Source: Janthinobacterium sp051380875 (GTDB lineage Bacteria; Pseudomonadota; Gammaproteobacteria; Burkholderiales; Burkholderiaceae_D). From it: a stretch of DNA of 64,000 nucleotides. The stretch is taken from NCBI RefSeq assembly GCF_051380875.1, contig NZ_JBNYXW010000005.1, positions 1-64,000 on the forward strand. Direction: 5' to 3'. Each line of letters begins with the position of its first letter. The first letter of the stretch is position 1. The notes under the pieces are model-generated. The model was given only the letters and a program-made list of their open reading frames with translations, had not been told where the DNA came from and searched no databases. Below are positions 55,288 to 64,000 of the stretch, in pieces. The translations under genes and the position numbers were made by a program.

Positions 55288-56412
55288 TTAAGCGCGCAGG
55301 GTGGCCAGGATAGGCTGCAACACGGCGGCGCCCAGGGCGGCGCTGCGGGCACCACTCCAGCCTGTTTGCGGGTCGGGATCGTTGGCGTTGTCCTTGAACG
55401 GCAGTTCCAGGGTCAGCGACAGGCAGCCGAAGGCGTGCGTGATGTGGGGCGAGCCCATGGTCAGCACTTCCGGCGTGAACGGGCCGTCTTCATAGCCGTA
55501 CACATCCTGGAAGTCGGGGCTGGCTACCTTGAAGTCCGCGATGAAGCGGTCTTGTTCGGCCTTTTGTTCTGCAGTGAAATTTTCCAGTGCGTCGCTGCCG
55601 GCCACAAATACGTACGGCAAGCCTTCGTCGCCATGCACGTCGAGGAACAGGTCACAGCCGATTTCATGCATCTTCTGTTTCACCAGGAACACTTCCGGGC
55701 TACGTTCCATCGTCGGCGTCATCCATTCGCGGTTCAGGTTGGCGCCTGCCGCGTTGGTGCGCAGGTTGCCATGCACGGAACCGTCCGGGTTCATGTTCGG
55801 CACCACGTAGAAGACGGCGTCTTGCAGGCACTGGCGGGCAAACGGATTGGCCTGGTCCAGCAGCGCTTCGAGCATGCCTTCGACAAACCATTCGGCCATC
55901 GTTTCGCCCGGGTGTTGACGCGCGATGACCCAGACTTTCTTCTCGGCATCGGCGTCACCCACCACCAGCACATTCATGTCGCGTCCTTCGACGGTGCTGC
56001 CCAGGTCTAGCAGACGCACCAGCGGCGACGCCTGCGCGCTGTCGATCAGGGCCAGGTGGCGGTCCCATGGATAGGGTTCGAAGTAGGCGTAGTACACGCT
56101 TTCTTCTTCCGGCGTATGTTCGATGGTCATCACCGTGCCGTCATAACTGGTCGGCACGCGGAACCAGGTTTCGCGGTCGTAGCTGGCGACAGCCTGGTAG
56201 TCTTTCCAGCCGTCCGGGTAGGCCGACTTGCCTGCATTCATGAAGCGGATCGTGCACGCCTCGCCTTGCGCGCCTTGCAGGCGGAAGTAAAACCACTGCG
56301 TGATGTCGGCGTGGGAATCCTTGCGGATGTTCAGCTCGATGGAGTGGGCATCGTCGGCGCGCAGCACCTCGATCGCGCCGGCGTCGAATTGCTGGCTGAT
56401 TTTAATGGTCAT
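55288..56412 (-). CDS. M14 zinc carboxypeptidase, cytosolic (CCP-like) type
   Basis: 374 residues from ATG at 56412, with CAGGAACAC upstream; no signal peptide. An N-terminal beta domain (SIELNIRKDSHADITQWFYF) is followed by the M14 catalytic domain: ARQHPGETMAEWFVEG (His and Glu zinc ligands), PNMNPDGSVHGNLRTN and LDVHGDEGLPY (third ligand), with LELPFKDN as catalytic glutamate. The two-domain layout is that of cytosolic carboxypeptidases that remove C-terminal acidic residues from proteins in eukaryotes; bacterial substrates are largely unknown. Confidence 0.88.
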   Translation of the reverse strand: MTIKISQQFDAGAIEVLRADDAHSIELNIRKDSHADITQWFYFRLQGAQGEACTIRFMNAGKSAYPDGWKDYQAVASYDRETWFRVPTSYDGTVMTIEHTPEEESVYYAYFEPYPWDRHLALIDSAQASPLVRLLDLGSTVEGRDMNVLVVGDADAEKKVWVIARQHPGETMAEWFVEGMLEALLDQANPFARQCLQDAVFYVVPNMNPDGSVHGNLRTNAAGANLNREWMTPTMERSPEVFLVKQKMHEIGCDLFLDVHGDEGLPYVFVAGSDALENFTAEQKAEQDRFIADFKVASPDFQDVYGYEDGPFTPEVLTMGSPHITHAFGCLSLTLELPFKDNANDPDPQTGWSGARSAALGAAVLQPILATLRA

Positions 56413-56523
56413 GAGTGTTCCTGATAAAAACAAGTGAGGTTTGCATCGTGTGCAATGGCGCGATGATACCTGTTTTACCTGGAGTGTACGACCAGGCACT
56501 GCAAGGTCGCCATGGACTTTTCT

Positions 56524-57453
56524 TCAGGTATTGAGGCCGCCGAAGCGTTCAAAGAACCACGGCTCCACATCCGCTGCCTGCGCATCCTCGCGCCGCAAGG
56601 TGGCCAGGATATGTTCGTCGGCCGCCGCATAGGTAATGCGGTACAGGTCGCGCGCCAGTGCGTATGCTTGCGTGCCGGGCCAGGGTTCGGGCAGCAGCTC
56701 GACGGGCAGTTGCGGGTCGTGCAATTGTACGCGGCGGTAGGCGTGCGTCAGCAGCGAGCGGATGACGAACGCCTGTTCGGCGTCAAACACGGGCTCTTCC
56801 TGCAGCAAAGTCAGCAGTGGCTGGAAACTGGCGATGAATTTCTCATAGCCGGCCATCACTTCCGATAAATCCCAGCATTCGCCCACCATGTCGCGCAGCG
56901 GGCGCGTATTGACGCCCGGCAATTCCGTGGTATGGCAGACATACAGCTTGCCCTGCACCTCGTTGCGCACGAGGATATCTTCCAGTGTTTCGGCATTGCT
57001 GGCCGGGTGGCCGAAGATGCCGGGTGCAATCAATCCATAGCCGGCCCACAACAGTTCCTTGCGCAGTGCGCCCCGTTCGACCGCGCCGATGCTGCCGGCC
57101 GGCCCGATGACCAGCGTCCAGCTGCCATCCCAATGCACGACCAGCGGCGCATAGATGCGGCGGTAGGCGCGTTCGAAGCGGGCCAGCGCATCCGGACGTA
57201 TCGTGTAGGCGCTGCGGCGGCCATCCCTTTGCGAGCTGAGCCAGCCTTCCTGTGCCAGGCGGAATACGCTGGTGCGCAGCAAGCGGTCGTTCACGCCAAA
57301 CGGCGCCAGCAGTTCGATCAGGCTGCCCAGCCAGATGGCGCCGCCGCGCGGCACGATGGCATCGCCAAAAATCGTCATCACCAGGGACTTCGAGCGCGGT
57401 GGGTCGCTTTCCAGGAATGCGGCTATCCATGCCATGCAGCGGGTGTTCTTCAT
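56524..57453 (-). CDS. paaX: Phenylacetate catabolism repressor PaaX
   Basis: 309 residues from ATG at 57453; longer frames reach into the promoter region. The N-terminal winged helix reads LVMTIFGDAIVPRGGAIWLG, then LLAPFGVNDRLLRTSVFRLA and SQRDGRRSAYTI. A C-terminal half with RRIYAPLVVHWDGSWTLVI completes the PaaX layout. PaaX binds paa promoters and is released by phenylacetyl-CoA. It lies divergent from paaA and should control the cluster. Confidence 0.92.
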   Translation of the reverse strand: MKNTRCMAWIAAFLESDPPRSKSLVMTIFGDAIVPRGGAIWLGSLIELLAPFGVNDRLLRTSVFRLAQEGWLSSQRDGRRSAYTIRPDALARFERAYRRIYAPLVVHWDGSWTLVIGPAGSIGAVERGALRKELLWAGYGLIAPGIFGHPASNAETLEDILVRNEVQGKLYVCHTTELPGVNTRPLRDMVGECWDLSEVMAGYEKFIASFQPLLTLLQEEPVFDAEQAFVIRSLLTHAYRRVQLHDPQLPVELLPEPWPGTQAYALARDLYRITYAAADEHILATLRREDAQAADVEPWFFERFGGLNT

Positions 57454-57676
57454 GTGGTCCTGGTCTGGCCGTATTGGTCGTTTCAATAAAAGCAGCAGTT
57501 TACTTTGCCATGCGTCGTGGCGTGGACTATTTTTCACATCATACCTCCGCAAAAGGCGCATAAGATACGAATTTTTAAAATGATTCACATCAAGTGTATG
57601 CAAATAGTTTTTTGTATCGTATTATCTGTTCATCGCACTGCGCTGCTGCGCAAATCAACGACATGGGAGACACATC
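57454..57676. promoter_or_regulatory. Divergent paaX/paaA control region
   Basis: 223 AT-rich bases separate the two start codons. TTCACATCA occurs twice, at 57533-57541 and 57584-57592, in the same orientation and 51 bases apart; the second lies within TGATTCACATCA, and TGATTC resembles the core reported for PaaX sites. TATTAT at 57620-57625 is a possible -10 of the paaA promoter. These are candidates only. Confidence 0.45.
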
Positions 57677-58666
57677 ATGTACGCACAAATGGTTGAAACC
57701 GGCCTCAAGAACGTTCGTTCCATCGATGACATGGGGCAGGAAGAACGTGCTTTCCAGGCGCGCATCGACGAAGGCATCAAGATCGAGGCCAAGGACTGGA
57801 TGCCGGATGCCTACCGCAAGACCCTGATACGCCAGATTTCGCAGCATGCGCATTCGGAAATCGTCGGCCAGTTGCCCGAAGGTAACTGGGTTACGCGCGC
57901 CCCTACCCTCAAGCGCAAATCGATTTTGCTGGCCAAGATCCAGGACGAAGCGGGCCATGGCCTGTACCTGTATAGCGCCGCCGAAACCCTGGGCGTGTCG
58001 CGCGACGAACTGCTCGCTGCCTTGCACTCGGGCAAAGCCAAGTATTCCAGCATCTTCAACTATCCCACCCTGTCGTGGGCCGATATGGGCGCCATCGGCT
58101 GGCTGGTCGATGGTTCAGCCATCATCAACCAGATTCCCCTGTGCCGCTGCTCGTATGGTCCGTATGCACGCGCCATGATCCGCGTCTGCAAGGAAGAGTC
58201 GTTCCATGCGCGCCAGGGCTACGACATCATGATGTCGCTGTGCAAGGGCACGCCGGCTCAAAAAGCCATGGCGCAAGATGCGCTGAACCGCTGGTGGTGG
58301 CCGTCGCTGATGATGTTCGGGCCGTCCGACGCCGCCTCTGTCAACAGCGCCCAATCGGCGCAATGGCGCATCAAGCTGTTTTCGAACGATGAATTGCGCC
58401 AGCGCATGGTCGACCAGAGCGTGCCGCAAATCGAATACCTAGGCTTGAGCGTGCCCGATCCCGACCTGAAATTGAATGCCGAAACGGGCCATTACGAGTT
58501 TGGCGAGATCGACTGGTCCGAGTTCAACAACGTCTTGAAGGGCAATGGACCGTGCAACCGCGAACGTTTGCAAACGCGCGTCAAGGCGTATGAAGATGGC
58601 GCATGGTTCCGCGACGCTTTGCTTGCCTATGCAGATAAACAAGCCGATCTCAAAGCGGCAGCCTGA
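57677..58666 (+). CDS. paaA: Phenylacetyl-CoA epoxidase, catalytic subunit A
   Basis: 329 residues, ferritin-like. Di-iron ligands sit in IQDEAGHGLYLYSAAE (E-x-x-H) and CKEESFHARQGYD, with HAHSEIVGQLPEGNW another conserved block. PaaA is the oxygenase of the PaaABCE complex and epoxidises the ring of phenylacetyl-CoA to the 1,2-epoxide. First gene of the paa operon; followed by paaB after 26 bases. Confidence 0.97.
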   Translation: MYAQMVETGLKNVRSIDDMGQEERAFQARIDEGIKIEAKDWMPDAYRKTLIRQISQHAHSEIVGQLPEGNWVTRAPTLKRKSILLAKIQDEAGHGLYLYSAAETLGVSRDELLAALHSGKAKYSSIFNYPTLSWADMGAIGWLVDGSAIINQIPLCRCSYGPYARAMIRVCKEESFHARQGYDIMMSLCKGTPAQKAMAQDALNRWWWPSLMMFGPSDAASVNSAQSAQWRIKLFSNDELRQRMVDQSVPQIEYLGLSVPDPDLKLNAETGHYEFGEIDWSEFNNVLKGNGPCNRERLQTRVKAYEDGAWFRDALLAYADKQADLKAAA

Positions 58667-58692
58667 GCATACATAATGATAGGGAGAGCAAC

Positions 58693-58977
58693 ATGAGCAA
58701 AGAATGGCCATTGTGGGAAGTTTTCATCCGCAGCCAGCACGGCCTGGCGCACAAGCATGTGGGCAGCCTGCACGCCTCCGACGCCACCATGGCAGTCAAT
58801 CATGCGCGCGACGTCTACACGCGCCGCAATGAAGGCGTGAGCATTTGGGTGGTGCGCGCGGCCGATATCGTCGCCAGCAGCCCCGGCGACAAGGGCGCGC
58901 TGTTCGAACCGTCGAACAGCAAGGTGTACCGCCACCCCACCTTCTTCCCGATGCCGGAAGAAGTCAAGAACCTGTGA
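58693..58977 (+). CDS. paaB: Phenylacetyl-CoA epoxidase subunit B
   Basis: 94 residues, the normal length. WPLWEVFIRSQHGLAHKHVG and SLHASDATMAVNHARDVYTRRNEG are strongly conserved in PaaB. It is a small bridging subunit of the epoxidase complex, without a catalytic site of its own. Lies between paaA and paaC. Confidence 0.96.
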   Translation: MSKEWPLWEVFIRSQHGLAHKHVGSLHASDATMAVNHARDVYTRRNEGVSIWVVRAADIVASSPGDKGALFEPSNSKVYRHPTFFPMPEEVKNL

Positions 58978-58992
58978 TGCGGAGACTCTGCA

Positions 58993-59745
58993 ATGGATGA
59001 CAAGGTTAATTACCTCCTGCGCCTCGGCGACAACGCCCTGATCCTCAGCCAGCAGCTGTCGCAGCTGTGCGGCAAGGGGCCGGCGCTGGAAGAAGACATG
59101 GCGCTGACCAACGTCGCGCTCGATTTGCTGGGCCAGACGCGCTTGTGGTTCAGCTATGCGGCCGAACTGGAAAACGCGGGCCGCGACGAAGACGACATCG
59201 CCTTCATGCGCGACGCCCACGACTTCAAGAACTGCCTGCTGCTCGAGCAGCCAAACGGCAATTACGCCGACACCATGGTGCGCCAGTTCTTCTTCGACAC
59301 CTGGCACTACTTCCAGCTGCTGGAGTTAGCCAAGTGCGGCGATGCGCGCATCGTCGAAGTGGCGCAAAAGTCGATCAAGGAAGTCACGTATCACCTGCGC
59401 CGCAGCGGCGATTTGATCGTGCGCCTGGGCGACGGCACGGCGGACAGCCATGCGAAAACGCAGGCCGCGGCCGATGCGCTGTGGATGTACACGGGCGAGA
59501 TGTTCAAGTACGACGCCGTCGACCAGGCCATGCTTGCCGCCGGCATCGCGCCGCCGTCCGACATCCTGCGACAGGCTTTCCTGGAGCACGTGGCCGAGAT
59601 CTTCGCCGAAGCTACCCTTGTCATGCCGGCGCCCGACGCCTGGATGCAAAAGGGCGGCAAGCAGGGCACGCACACGGAGCACCTGGGTTTCATCCTGGCC
59701 GAGATGCAGTTCCTGCAACGCGCCTATCCCGGCTCGGAGTGGTAA
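58993..59745 (+). CDS. paaC: Phenylacetyl-CoA epoxidase subunit C
   Basis: 250 residues, ferritin-like but structural. LRLGDNALILSQQLSQLCGK, then EDMALTNVALDLLGQTRLW and DTMVRQFFFDTWHYFQL identify PaaC. It pairs with PaaA to form the core heterodimer. It ends TAATG, overlapping the paaD start. Confidence 0.96.
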   Translation: MDDKVNYLLRLGDNALILSQQLSQLCGKGPALEEDMALTNVALDLLGQTRLWFSYAAELENAGRDEDDIAFMRDAHDFKNCLLLEQPNGNYADTMVRQFFFDTWHYFQLLELAKCGDARIVEVAQKSIKEVTYHLRRSGDLIVRLGDGTADSHAKTQAAADALWMYTGEMFKYDAVDQAMLAAGIAPPSDILRQAFLEHVAEIFAEATLVMPAPDAWMQKGGKQGTHTEHLGFILAEMQFLQRAYPGSEW

Positions 59746-60278
59746 TGAATGCCGCCGCTGGTGCTGCCGCGCTGGACGCCGCCCAGGTCTGGGCCTGGCT
59801 CGGTGATGTGCCAGACCCGGAAATTCCCGTTATTTCGGTGGTGGACCTGGGCATCGTGCGCGCCGTCGATGTGGTCGCTGACGATGAATGCATCGTGACG
59901 ATCACGCCCACCTATTCGGGCTGCCCCGCCATGCAGGTGATCGCCGACGCCGTCACGGATGCCTTGCGCAGCCATGGCGTGGCCAAGGTCAGGCTGGTGA
60001 ACCAGTTGTCGCCCGCCTGGACCACGGACTGGATGAGCGAAGCGGGCAAGGCCAAGCTGAAAGGCTATGGCATCGCCCCGCCGCAGCAGCAGGTGATCGA
60101 CATCAGTGGTTTGCATGGAGGAGTCAAGCGCCAGGTAATGCCCAAGCTGGACGTGATCTGCCCGAACTGCGGCTCGACGCATACGCAGCTGACCAGCCAG
60201 TTCGGTTCCACGCCGTGCAAGGCCCTGTACAAGTGTCTCGATTGCCGCGAACCGTTTGATTACTTCAAGTGCCACTAA
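59745..60278 (+). CDS. paaD: Phenylacetate degradation protein PaaD (metal-centre assembly)
   Basis: 177 residues from ATG at 59745, overlapping the paaC stop (TAATG). An N-terminal DUF59/MIP18 domain (GDVPDPEIPVISVVDLGIVR, then ITPTYSGCPAMQ) is followed by a zinc-ribbon (CPNCGS...CKALYKCLDC). PaaD is related to iron-sulfur assembly factors and is needed for an active epoxidase, probably for maturing PaaE or the di-iron centre; it is not a subunit of the purified enzyme. Also called PaaJ in some schemes. Confidence 0.92.
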   Translation: MNAAAGAAALDAAQVWAWLGDVPDPEIPVISVVDLGIVRAVDVVADDECIVTITPTYSGCPAMQVIADAVTDALRSHGVAKVRLVNQLSPAWTTDWMSEAGKAKLKGYGIAPPQQQVIDISGLHGGVKRQVMPKLDVICPNCGSTHTQLTSQFGSTPCKALYKCLDCREPFDYFKCH

Positions 60279-60318
60279 AAAAAACAGGCACACGTTCCGA
60301 AGAAACTGGAGATGAAGC

Positions 60319-61398
60319 ATGAGTAAATTTTATCCGCTGTCCGTGTCGAACGTGCGCAATGAAACGCGCGACACCATCGCCGTCACGTTCGCCGTACCGG
60401 CCGAACTGGAGCAGCAGTTCCGCTTCCAGCAGGGCCAGCACCTGACCCTGCGCGCCAATATCAATGCGCAAGATGTGCGCCGCTCGTATTCCATCTGTTC
60501 AGCGGTGCAGGACGGCACCCTGCGCGTGGCCATCAAACGCACGCCGGGCGGCGCTTTTTCCACCTGGGCGAATGACACGTTAAAAGCTGGCGCCACTATC
60601 GAGGTGATGCCGCCCATGGGCCACTTCAATGTGCCGCTCGACTGCGTCAACCGCAAGCATTATTTGGCTTTTGCTGCAGGCAGTGGCATCACGCCCATCC
60701 TCTCCATCATCAAGACTACCCTGCTGGCGGAACCATTGAGCCGCTTCACGCTGTTCTACGGTAACCGCGCCTCGTCGTCCGTCATCTTCAAGGAAGAATT
60801 GACGGACTTGAAGGACGTGTACCTGGAGCGCCTGAACCTGGTGTACGTCATGAGCCGCGAGCAGCAGGATATCGAATTGTTCAACGGCCGCATCACGCAG
60901 GAAAAATGTGAACAGTTTTTGCAGCACTGGATCAAGATCGAAGACTACGACAACGCCTTCATCTGCGGCCCGGAAGACATGATGCTGGGTGTCTCCGCTG
61001 CCCTGCAGGCGGCCGGCATGCCCAAGCAGAATATCAAGATCGAACTGTTCGCCGCCAGCATTCCGAAAAACGCCCACAAGCCGCGCGCCCAACTGGATGC
61101 AGGCGCCGTGCAGGAAACGGAAGTGACGGTCATCCTGGACGGTAGCCACACGACGTTCATGATGGACAAGGACAAGGAATCCATCCTCGACGCGGGCCTG
61201 CGCTGTGGGCTAGACATGCGCTACTCGTGCAAGGGCGGCGTGTGCTCCACCTGCCGCTGCAAGATCCTCGACGGCAAAGTCGAGATGGACGTCAACTACG
61301 CGCTGGAAGACTACGAAGTGGCGCGCGGTTTCGTCCTCAGTTGCCAGAGCTTTCCGCTGACCGACAAGGTGGTGGTCGACTTCGACCAGGCTGAATAA
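60319..61398 (+). CDS. paaE: Phenylacetyl-CoA epoxidase reductase subunit E
   Basis: 359 residues. A ferredoxin-NADP reductase domain has RRSYSICSAV (FAD) and AFAAGSGITPILSIIK (NADPH). The C-terminal plant-type [2Fe-2S] domain has cysteines in CKGGVCSTCRCKILDG and a fourth in VLSCQSFPL. It passes electrons from NADPH to PaaA. It starts 40 bases after paaD. Confidence 0.96.
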   Translation: MSKFYPLSVSNVRNETRDTIAVTFAVPAELEQQFRFQQGQHLTLRANINAQDVRRSYSICSAVQDGTLRVAIKRTPGGAFSTWANDTLKAGATIEVMPPMGHFNVPLDCVNRKHYLAFAAGSGITPILSIIKTTLLAEPLSRFTLFYGNRASSSVIFKEELTDLKDVYLERLNLVYVMSREQQDIELFNGRITQEKCEQFLQHWIKIEDYDNAFICGPEDMMLGVSAALQAAGMPKQNIKIELFAASIPKNAHKPRAQLDAGAVQETEVTVILDGSHTTFMMDKDKESILDAGLRCGLDMRYSCKGGVCSTCRCKILDGKVEMDVNYALEDYEVARGFVLSCQSFPLTDKVVVDFDQAE

Positions 61399-61448
61399 TT
61401 CCGGCCCGGGCCATTCTGTGCATACCAACTAAAAAAGCGAGACACGCC

Positions 61449-62240
61449 ATGACCTACCAGAATATCCTCTTCACCATCGAGCAGGGCATCGCCACGCTGA
61501 CCCTGAACCGTCCCGACAAGCTCAATAGCTTCACGCAGGCCATGCACGAGGAAGTGCGTGATGCGATCGCCCAAGTCAATGCCGACAAGTCCGTGCGCGT
61601 CTTTGTGCTGACGGGTGCAGGGCGCGGCTTTTGCGCCGGTCAGGATTTGTCCGACCGTGCCGTGGCGCCGGGCTCAAAAGGCGTGGACCTGGGCGAGTCG
61701 GTGGAAAAGAACTATGCGCCGCTGGTGCTGGCCCTGAAGGCCTTGCCGATGCCGGTGATCTGCGCCGTCAACGGCGTGGCCGCTGGCGCAGGTGCCAACC
61801 TGGCGCTCGCTTGTGACATCGTCATCGCCGGAAAGTCGGCCAGCTTCGTGGAAGTGTTCTGCAAGCTGGGCCTGATTCCGGACACGGGCGGCACTTTCTT
61901 CCTGCCGCGGCTGATCGGTTCGGCGCGCGCCATGGGCCTGGCCATGCTCGGTGAAAAACTGACGGCCGAAAAAGCCGAAGACTGGGGCCTGATCTGGAAA
62001 TGCGTGGAAGACGCGCAACTGTTTGATGAAACGCAAAAATTGGCCGTGCACTTTTCCACCGCGCCGACCAAGGGCCTGGCCCTCACCAAGCAGGCACTGG
62101 CCGCCAGCGGCGCCAATACCTTGCCGCAGCAGCTTGCGCTGGAAGCGCGCATGATGAGCGAACTCGGTAACAGCGACGATTACCGCGAAGGCGTTGCCTC
62201 CTTCATGGAAAAGCGCACGCCGCAATTCAAGGGACACTGA
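61449..62240 (+). CDS. paaG: 1,2-epoxyphenylacetyl-CoA isomerase
   Basis: 263 residues, crotonase fold. LTLNRPDKLNSFTQAMHEE, GAGRGFCAGQDLSDRAV (oxyanion hole), ICAVNGVAAGAGANLALACD and FCKLGLIPDTGGTFFLPRL are all present; the aspartate in IPDTGG corresponds to the catalytic residue of PaaG, which isomerises the epoxide to 2-oxepin-2(3H)-ylideneacetyl-CoA. It differs from PaaF, the later hydratase. It lies within the operon, one base before paaH. Confidence 0.93.
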   Translation: MTYQNILFTIEQGIATLTLNRPDKLNSFTQAMHEEVRDAIAQVNADKSVRVFVLTGAGRGFCAGQDLSDRAVAPGSKGVDLGESVEKNYAPLVLALKALPMPVICAVNGVAAGAGANLALACDIVIAGKSASFVEVFCKLGLIPDTGGTFFLPRLIGSARAMGLAMLGEKLTAEKAEDWGLIWKCVEDAQLFDETQKLAVHFSTAPTKGLALTKQALAASGANTLPQQLALEARMMSELGNSDDYREGVASFMEKRTPQFKGH

Positions 62241-62241
62241 T

Positions 62242-63822
62242 ATGACCGAATTGGCAAACAAATTGGCAAACGACAGTATCGTCGCCGTCATCGGCAGCGG
62301 CGCCATGGGTGCCGGTATAGCGCAGGTGGCCGCAGCCGCCGGCTATCGCGTCAAACTGTACGACACGCGCCCTGACGCCGTCAGCAAGGCGCTGGTGGAC
62401 ATCGCCAGGATGTATTCCAAACTGGCGGAGAAGGGCCGCATGACGGCAGGCGAAGCCGCCGCTGCCACGGCGCGCCTGCAGGCGGCCGGCAGCTTGAGTG
62501 ATATTGCTGATTGCGCGCTGGTGGTGGAAGCCATCGTGGAAAACCTCGACGTCAAACGCGGCCTGTTCGCCGACCTGGAAGCACTGGTGGCGGACGACTG
62601 CATCCTGGCGACGAATACCTCGTCGATTTCCGTCACGGCCATCGCCGCCAAGCTGCGCCGTCCGGAACGCCTGGTGGGCATGCATTTCTTTAACCCCGTA
62701 CCCTTGATGGCGCTGGTGGAAGTGGTCGAAGGCCTGGCCACCAGTAAGCAAGTCGCTGCCATCGTCTACGACACCGCCATCGCCTGGGGCAAGAATCCCG
62801 TGCATGCGAAATCGACGCCGGGCTTCATCGTCAACCGCGTCGCCCGTCCATTCTATGCGGAAGGCTGGCGATTGCTGAACGAGCAGGCGGGCGACGCTGC
62901 CACCATCGATGCCGTGCTGCGCGAAGCGGGCGGTTTCCGCATGGGGCCATTCGAATTGATGGACCTGATCGGCCACGACGTGAATTTCTCCGTCACGCAA
63001 TCGGTGTTCGGCGCCTACTTCAACGACCCGCGCTTCACGCCGTCCGTCCTGCAGCAGGAAATGGTGAATGCGGGTTTCCTGGGCCGCAAATCGGGTCGTG
63101 GTTTTTACCAGTATGGCGAAGGCGCGGCCACCCCCGTGGCGCAGGCGGAAAGCGCGCAGCCCATGCCCGAATTCGTCGCCCTCTCCACCGCCATTGGCAG
63201 CGACGGACGTGGCCATAGCGGCATTGTCCACAGCCTGGTGCAGCGCCTGGAGCAAGCGGGCATCACCGTCAGCCGCCGCGTCATGCAGGATGGCCAGGCG
63301 CACGATGAGGCACCCGCCCTGCATTGCAACGGCGCCGCGATCTACCTCACCGATGGCCGCAGCGCGACCCAGCGCGCGCACGACAACCAGCATCCGGACA
63401 CGGTGCTGTTCGACTTGGCGCTCGATTACGCTGCTGCCCGTCGCATCGCCGTGACGCGCGCCGACCAGTGCAGCGATGCCGCCTACGCGGCAGTCGTCGG
63501 CCTGTTCCAGGCGGCCGGCTTTACCGTCACGCGCCTGGACGACGTGCCTGGCCTGGCCGTCATGCGCACGGTCGCCATGCTGGCCAACGAGGCCGCCGAC
63601 GCCGTCAACCAGGGTGTGTGCACGGTGGCCGCCGTCGATATCGCCATGCAGAAGGGCGTCAACTATCCGCGCGGACCGCTGGCCTGGGCCGACCAGGTGG
63701 GCATCCAACACATCGTGACCGTACTGCAGCACCTGGCGCTAGGCTATGGCGAAGACCGTTACCGCGTCTCGCCGCTGCTGCGCCGCAAACTTGCCACTGG
63801 AGCCTCGTTTTATGCCGAATGA
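62242..63822 (+). CDS. paaH: 3-hydroxyacyl-CoA dehydrogenase PaaH
   Basis: 526 residues from ATG at 62242, one base after paaG. The NAD-binding loop VIGSGAMGAGIAQVAAAAGY and LATNTSSISVTAIAAKL, MHFFNPVPLMALVEVV and VNRVARPFYAEGWRL are the 3-hydroxyacyl-CoA dehydrogenase core. There are two C-terminal 3HCDH domains (about 190-285 and 430-525), as in PaaH. It oxidises 3-hydroxyadipyl-CoA to 3-oxoadipyl-CoA. Its stop overlaps paaI by 11 bases. Confidence 0.94.
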   Translation: MTELANKLANDSIVAVIGSGAMGAGIAQVAAAAGYRVKLYDTRPDAVSKALVDIARMYSKLAEKGRMTAGEAAAATARLQAAGSLSDIADCALVVEAIVENLDVKRGLFADLEALVADDCILATNTSSISVTAIAAKLRRPERLVGMHFFNPVPLMALVEVVEGLATSKQVAAIVYDTAIAWGKNPVHAKSTPGFIVNRVARPFYAEGWRLLNEQAGDAATIDAVLREAGGFRMGPFELMDLIGHDVNFSVTQSVFGAYFNDPRFTPSVLQQEMVNAGFLGRKSGRGFYQYGEGAATPVAQAESAQPMPEFVALSTAIGSDGRGHSGIVHSLVQRLEQAGITVSRRVMQDGQAHDEAPALHCNGAAIYLTDGRSATQRAHDNQHPDTVLFDLALDYAAARRIAVTRADQCSDAAYAAVVGLFQAAGFTVTRLDDVPGLAVMRTVAMLANEAADAVNQGVCTVAAVDIAMQKGVNYPRGPLAWADQVGIQHIVTVLQHLALGYGEDRYRVSPLLRRKLATGASFYAE

Positions 63823-64000
63823 AGATCGCAACCGCAGCGCCCAGGCCCTCGCAGAAGCCGCCGCCGCCTCCATGCTGTCGCGCGATAACGCCACTGCCGC
63901 CATGGGTATTGCCCTCGTCGAAGTGCGGCCCGGCCATGCGCGCATGAGCATGACGGTGCGCGCCGATATGCTCAATGGCCACCAGACTTGCCACGGTGGT
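63812..64000 (+). CDS. paaI: PaaI thioesterase, N-terminal part (cut by window end)
   Basis: 63 residues are visible from ATG at 63812, which overlaps the paaH end. MLSRDNATAAMGIALVEVRP and ADMLNGHQTCHGG match the hotdog-fold PaaI, in which NGHQTCHGG holds the catalytic region. PaaI hydrolyses ring-hydroxylated phenylacetyl-CoAs and may rescue trapped CoA. The gene continues beyond the window. Confidence 0.9.
   Translation, partial: MPNEDRNRSAQALAEAAAASMLSRDNATAAMGIALVEVRPGHARMSMTVRADMLNGHQTCHGG

Overview
The window reads as chromosomal DNA of a GC-rich betaproteobacterium, most likely Oxalobacteraceae of the Janthinobacterium/Massilia/Duganella kind. The reasons are the trxA-rho-rpmE2 order, a DUF2863-type protein, a PEP-CTERM surface protein, the YjgA and PmbA neighbours, and the general look of the proteins. 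This assignment is inference from gene content; no marker such as 16S rRNA is present.

Region 1 (1-4700) is a decayed accessory patch. It holds a frameshifted, 3'-truncated phospholipase D of the type VI effector (Tle5-like) kind next to what looks like an IS end, remnants of an HD-GYP protein and of an M56 (BlaR1-type) peptidase, a small membrane-anchored HIRAN-like protein, a GNAT acetyltransferase and an orphan Imm10-like immunity protein. A tRNA-Leu(CAA) closes it. Region 2 (4900-20600) is mostly housekeeping: a FabMG-like reductase candidate, DNA polymerase II, an acyl-CoA ligase, a choice-of-anchor A/PEP-CTERM protein, a GT39 glycosyltransferase, then rpmE2, rho and trxA on the minus strand, and a four-PAS hybrid histidine kinase with a stand-alone receiver. 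A branched, inverted-repeat-rich element lies between rho and rpmE2.

Region 3 (20800-35500) is centred on histidine degradation: hutC, then after ada, mscS and an amidohydrolase, the run hutU-hutH-hutG-hutF-hutD-hutI. Histidine would be converted to urocanate, imidazolonepropionate, formiminoglutamate, formylglutamate and finally glutamate by the two-step HutF/HutG route. A textbook promoter with a GntR/HutC-like palindrome in its spacer sits before hutU. A fused osmoprotectant-type ABC binding protein/permease follows the operon, without its ATPase.

Region 4 (35500-51300) is a mixture of small transporters, acetyltransferases, DNA repair glycosylases (a deoxyinosine-type and a 3-methyladenine-type), a slipin, a phosphoribosyltransferase, an HDOD protein, a Deg-like protease, an esterase-mog operon, yjgA and pmbA. 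Region 5 (51400-56400) has a TonB-dependent receptor directly followed by an apparently exported PLP enzyme of the class V aminotransferase fold, and a cytosolic-type M14 carboxypeptidase.

Region 6 (56500-64000) is the phenylacetate catabolic cluster: paaX divergent from paaABCDE-paaG-paaH-paaI, the last cut by the window end. PaaABCE epoxidise phenylacetyl-CoA, PaaD matures the metal centres, PaaG isomerises the epoxide to the oxepin, and PaaH acts in the later beta-oxidation-like steps. paaF, paaJ, paaK and paaZ are not in the window.
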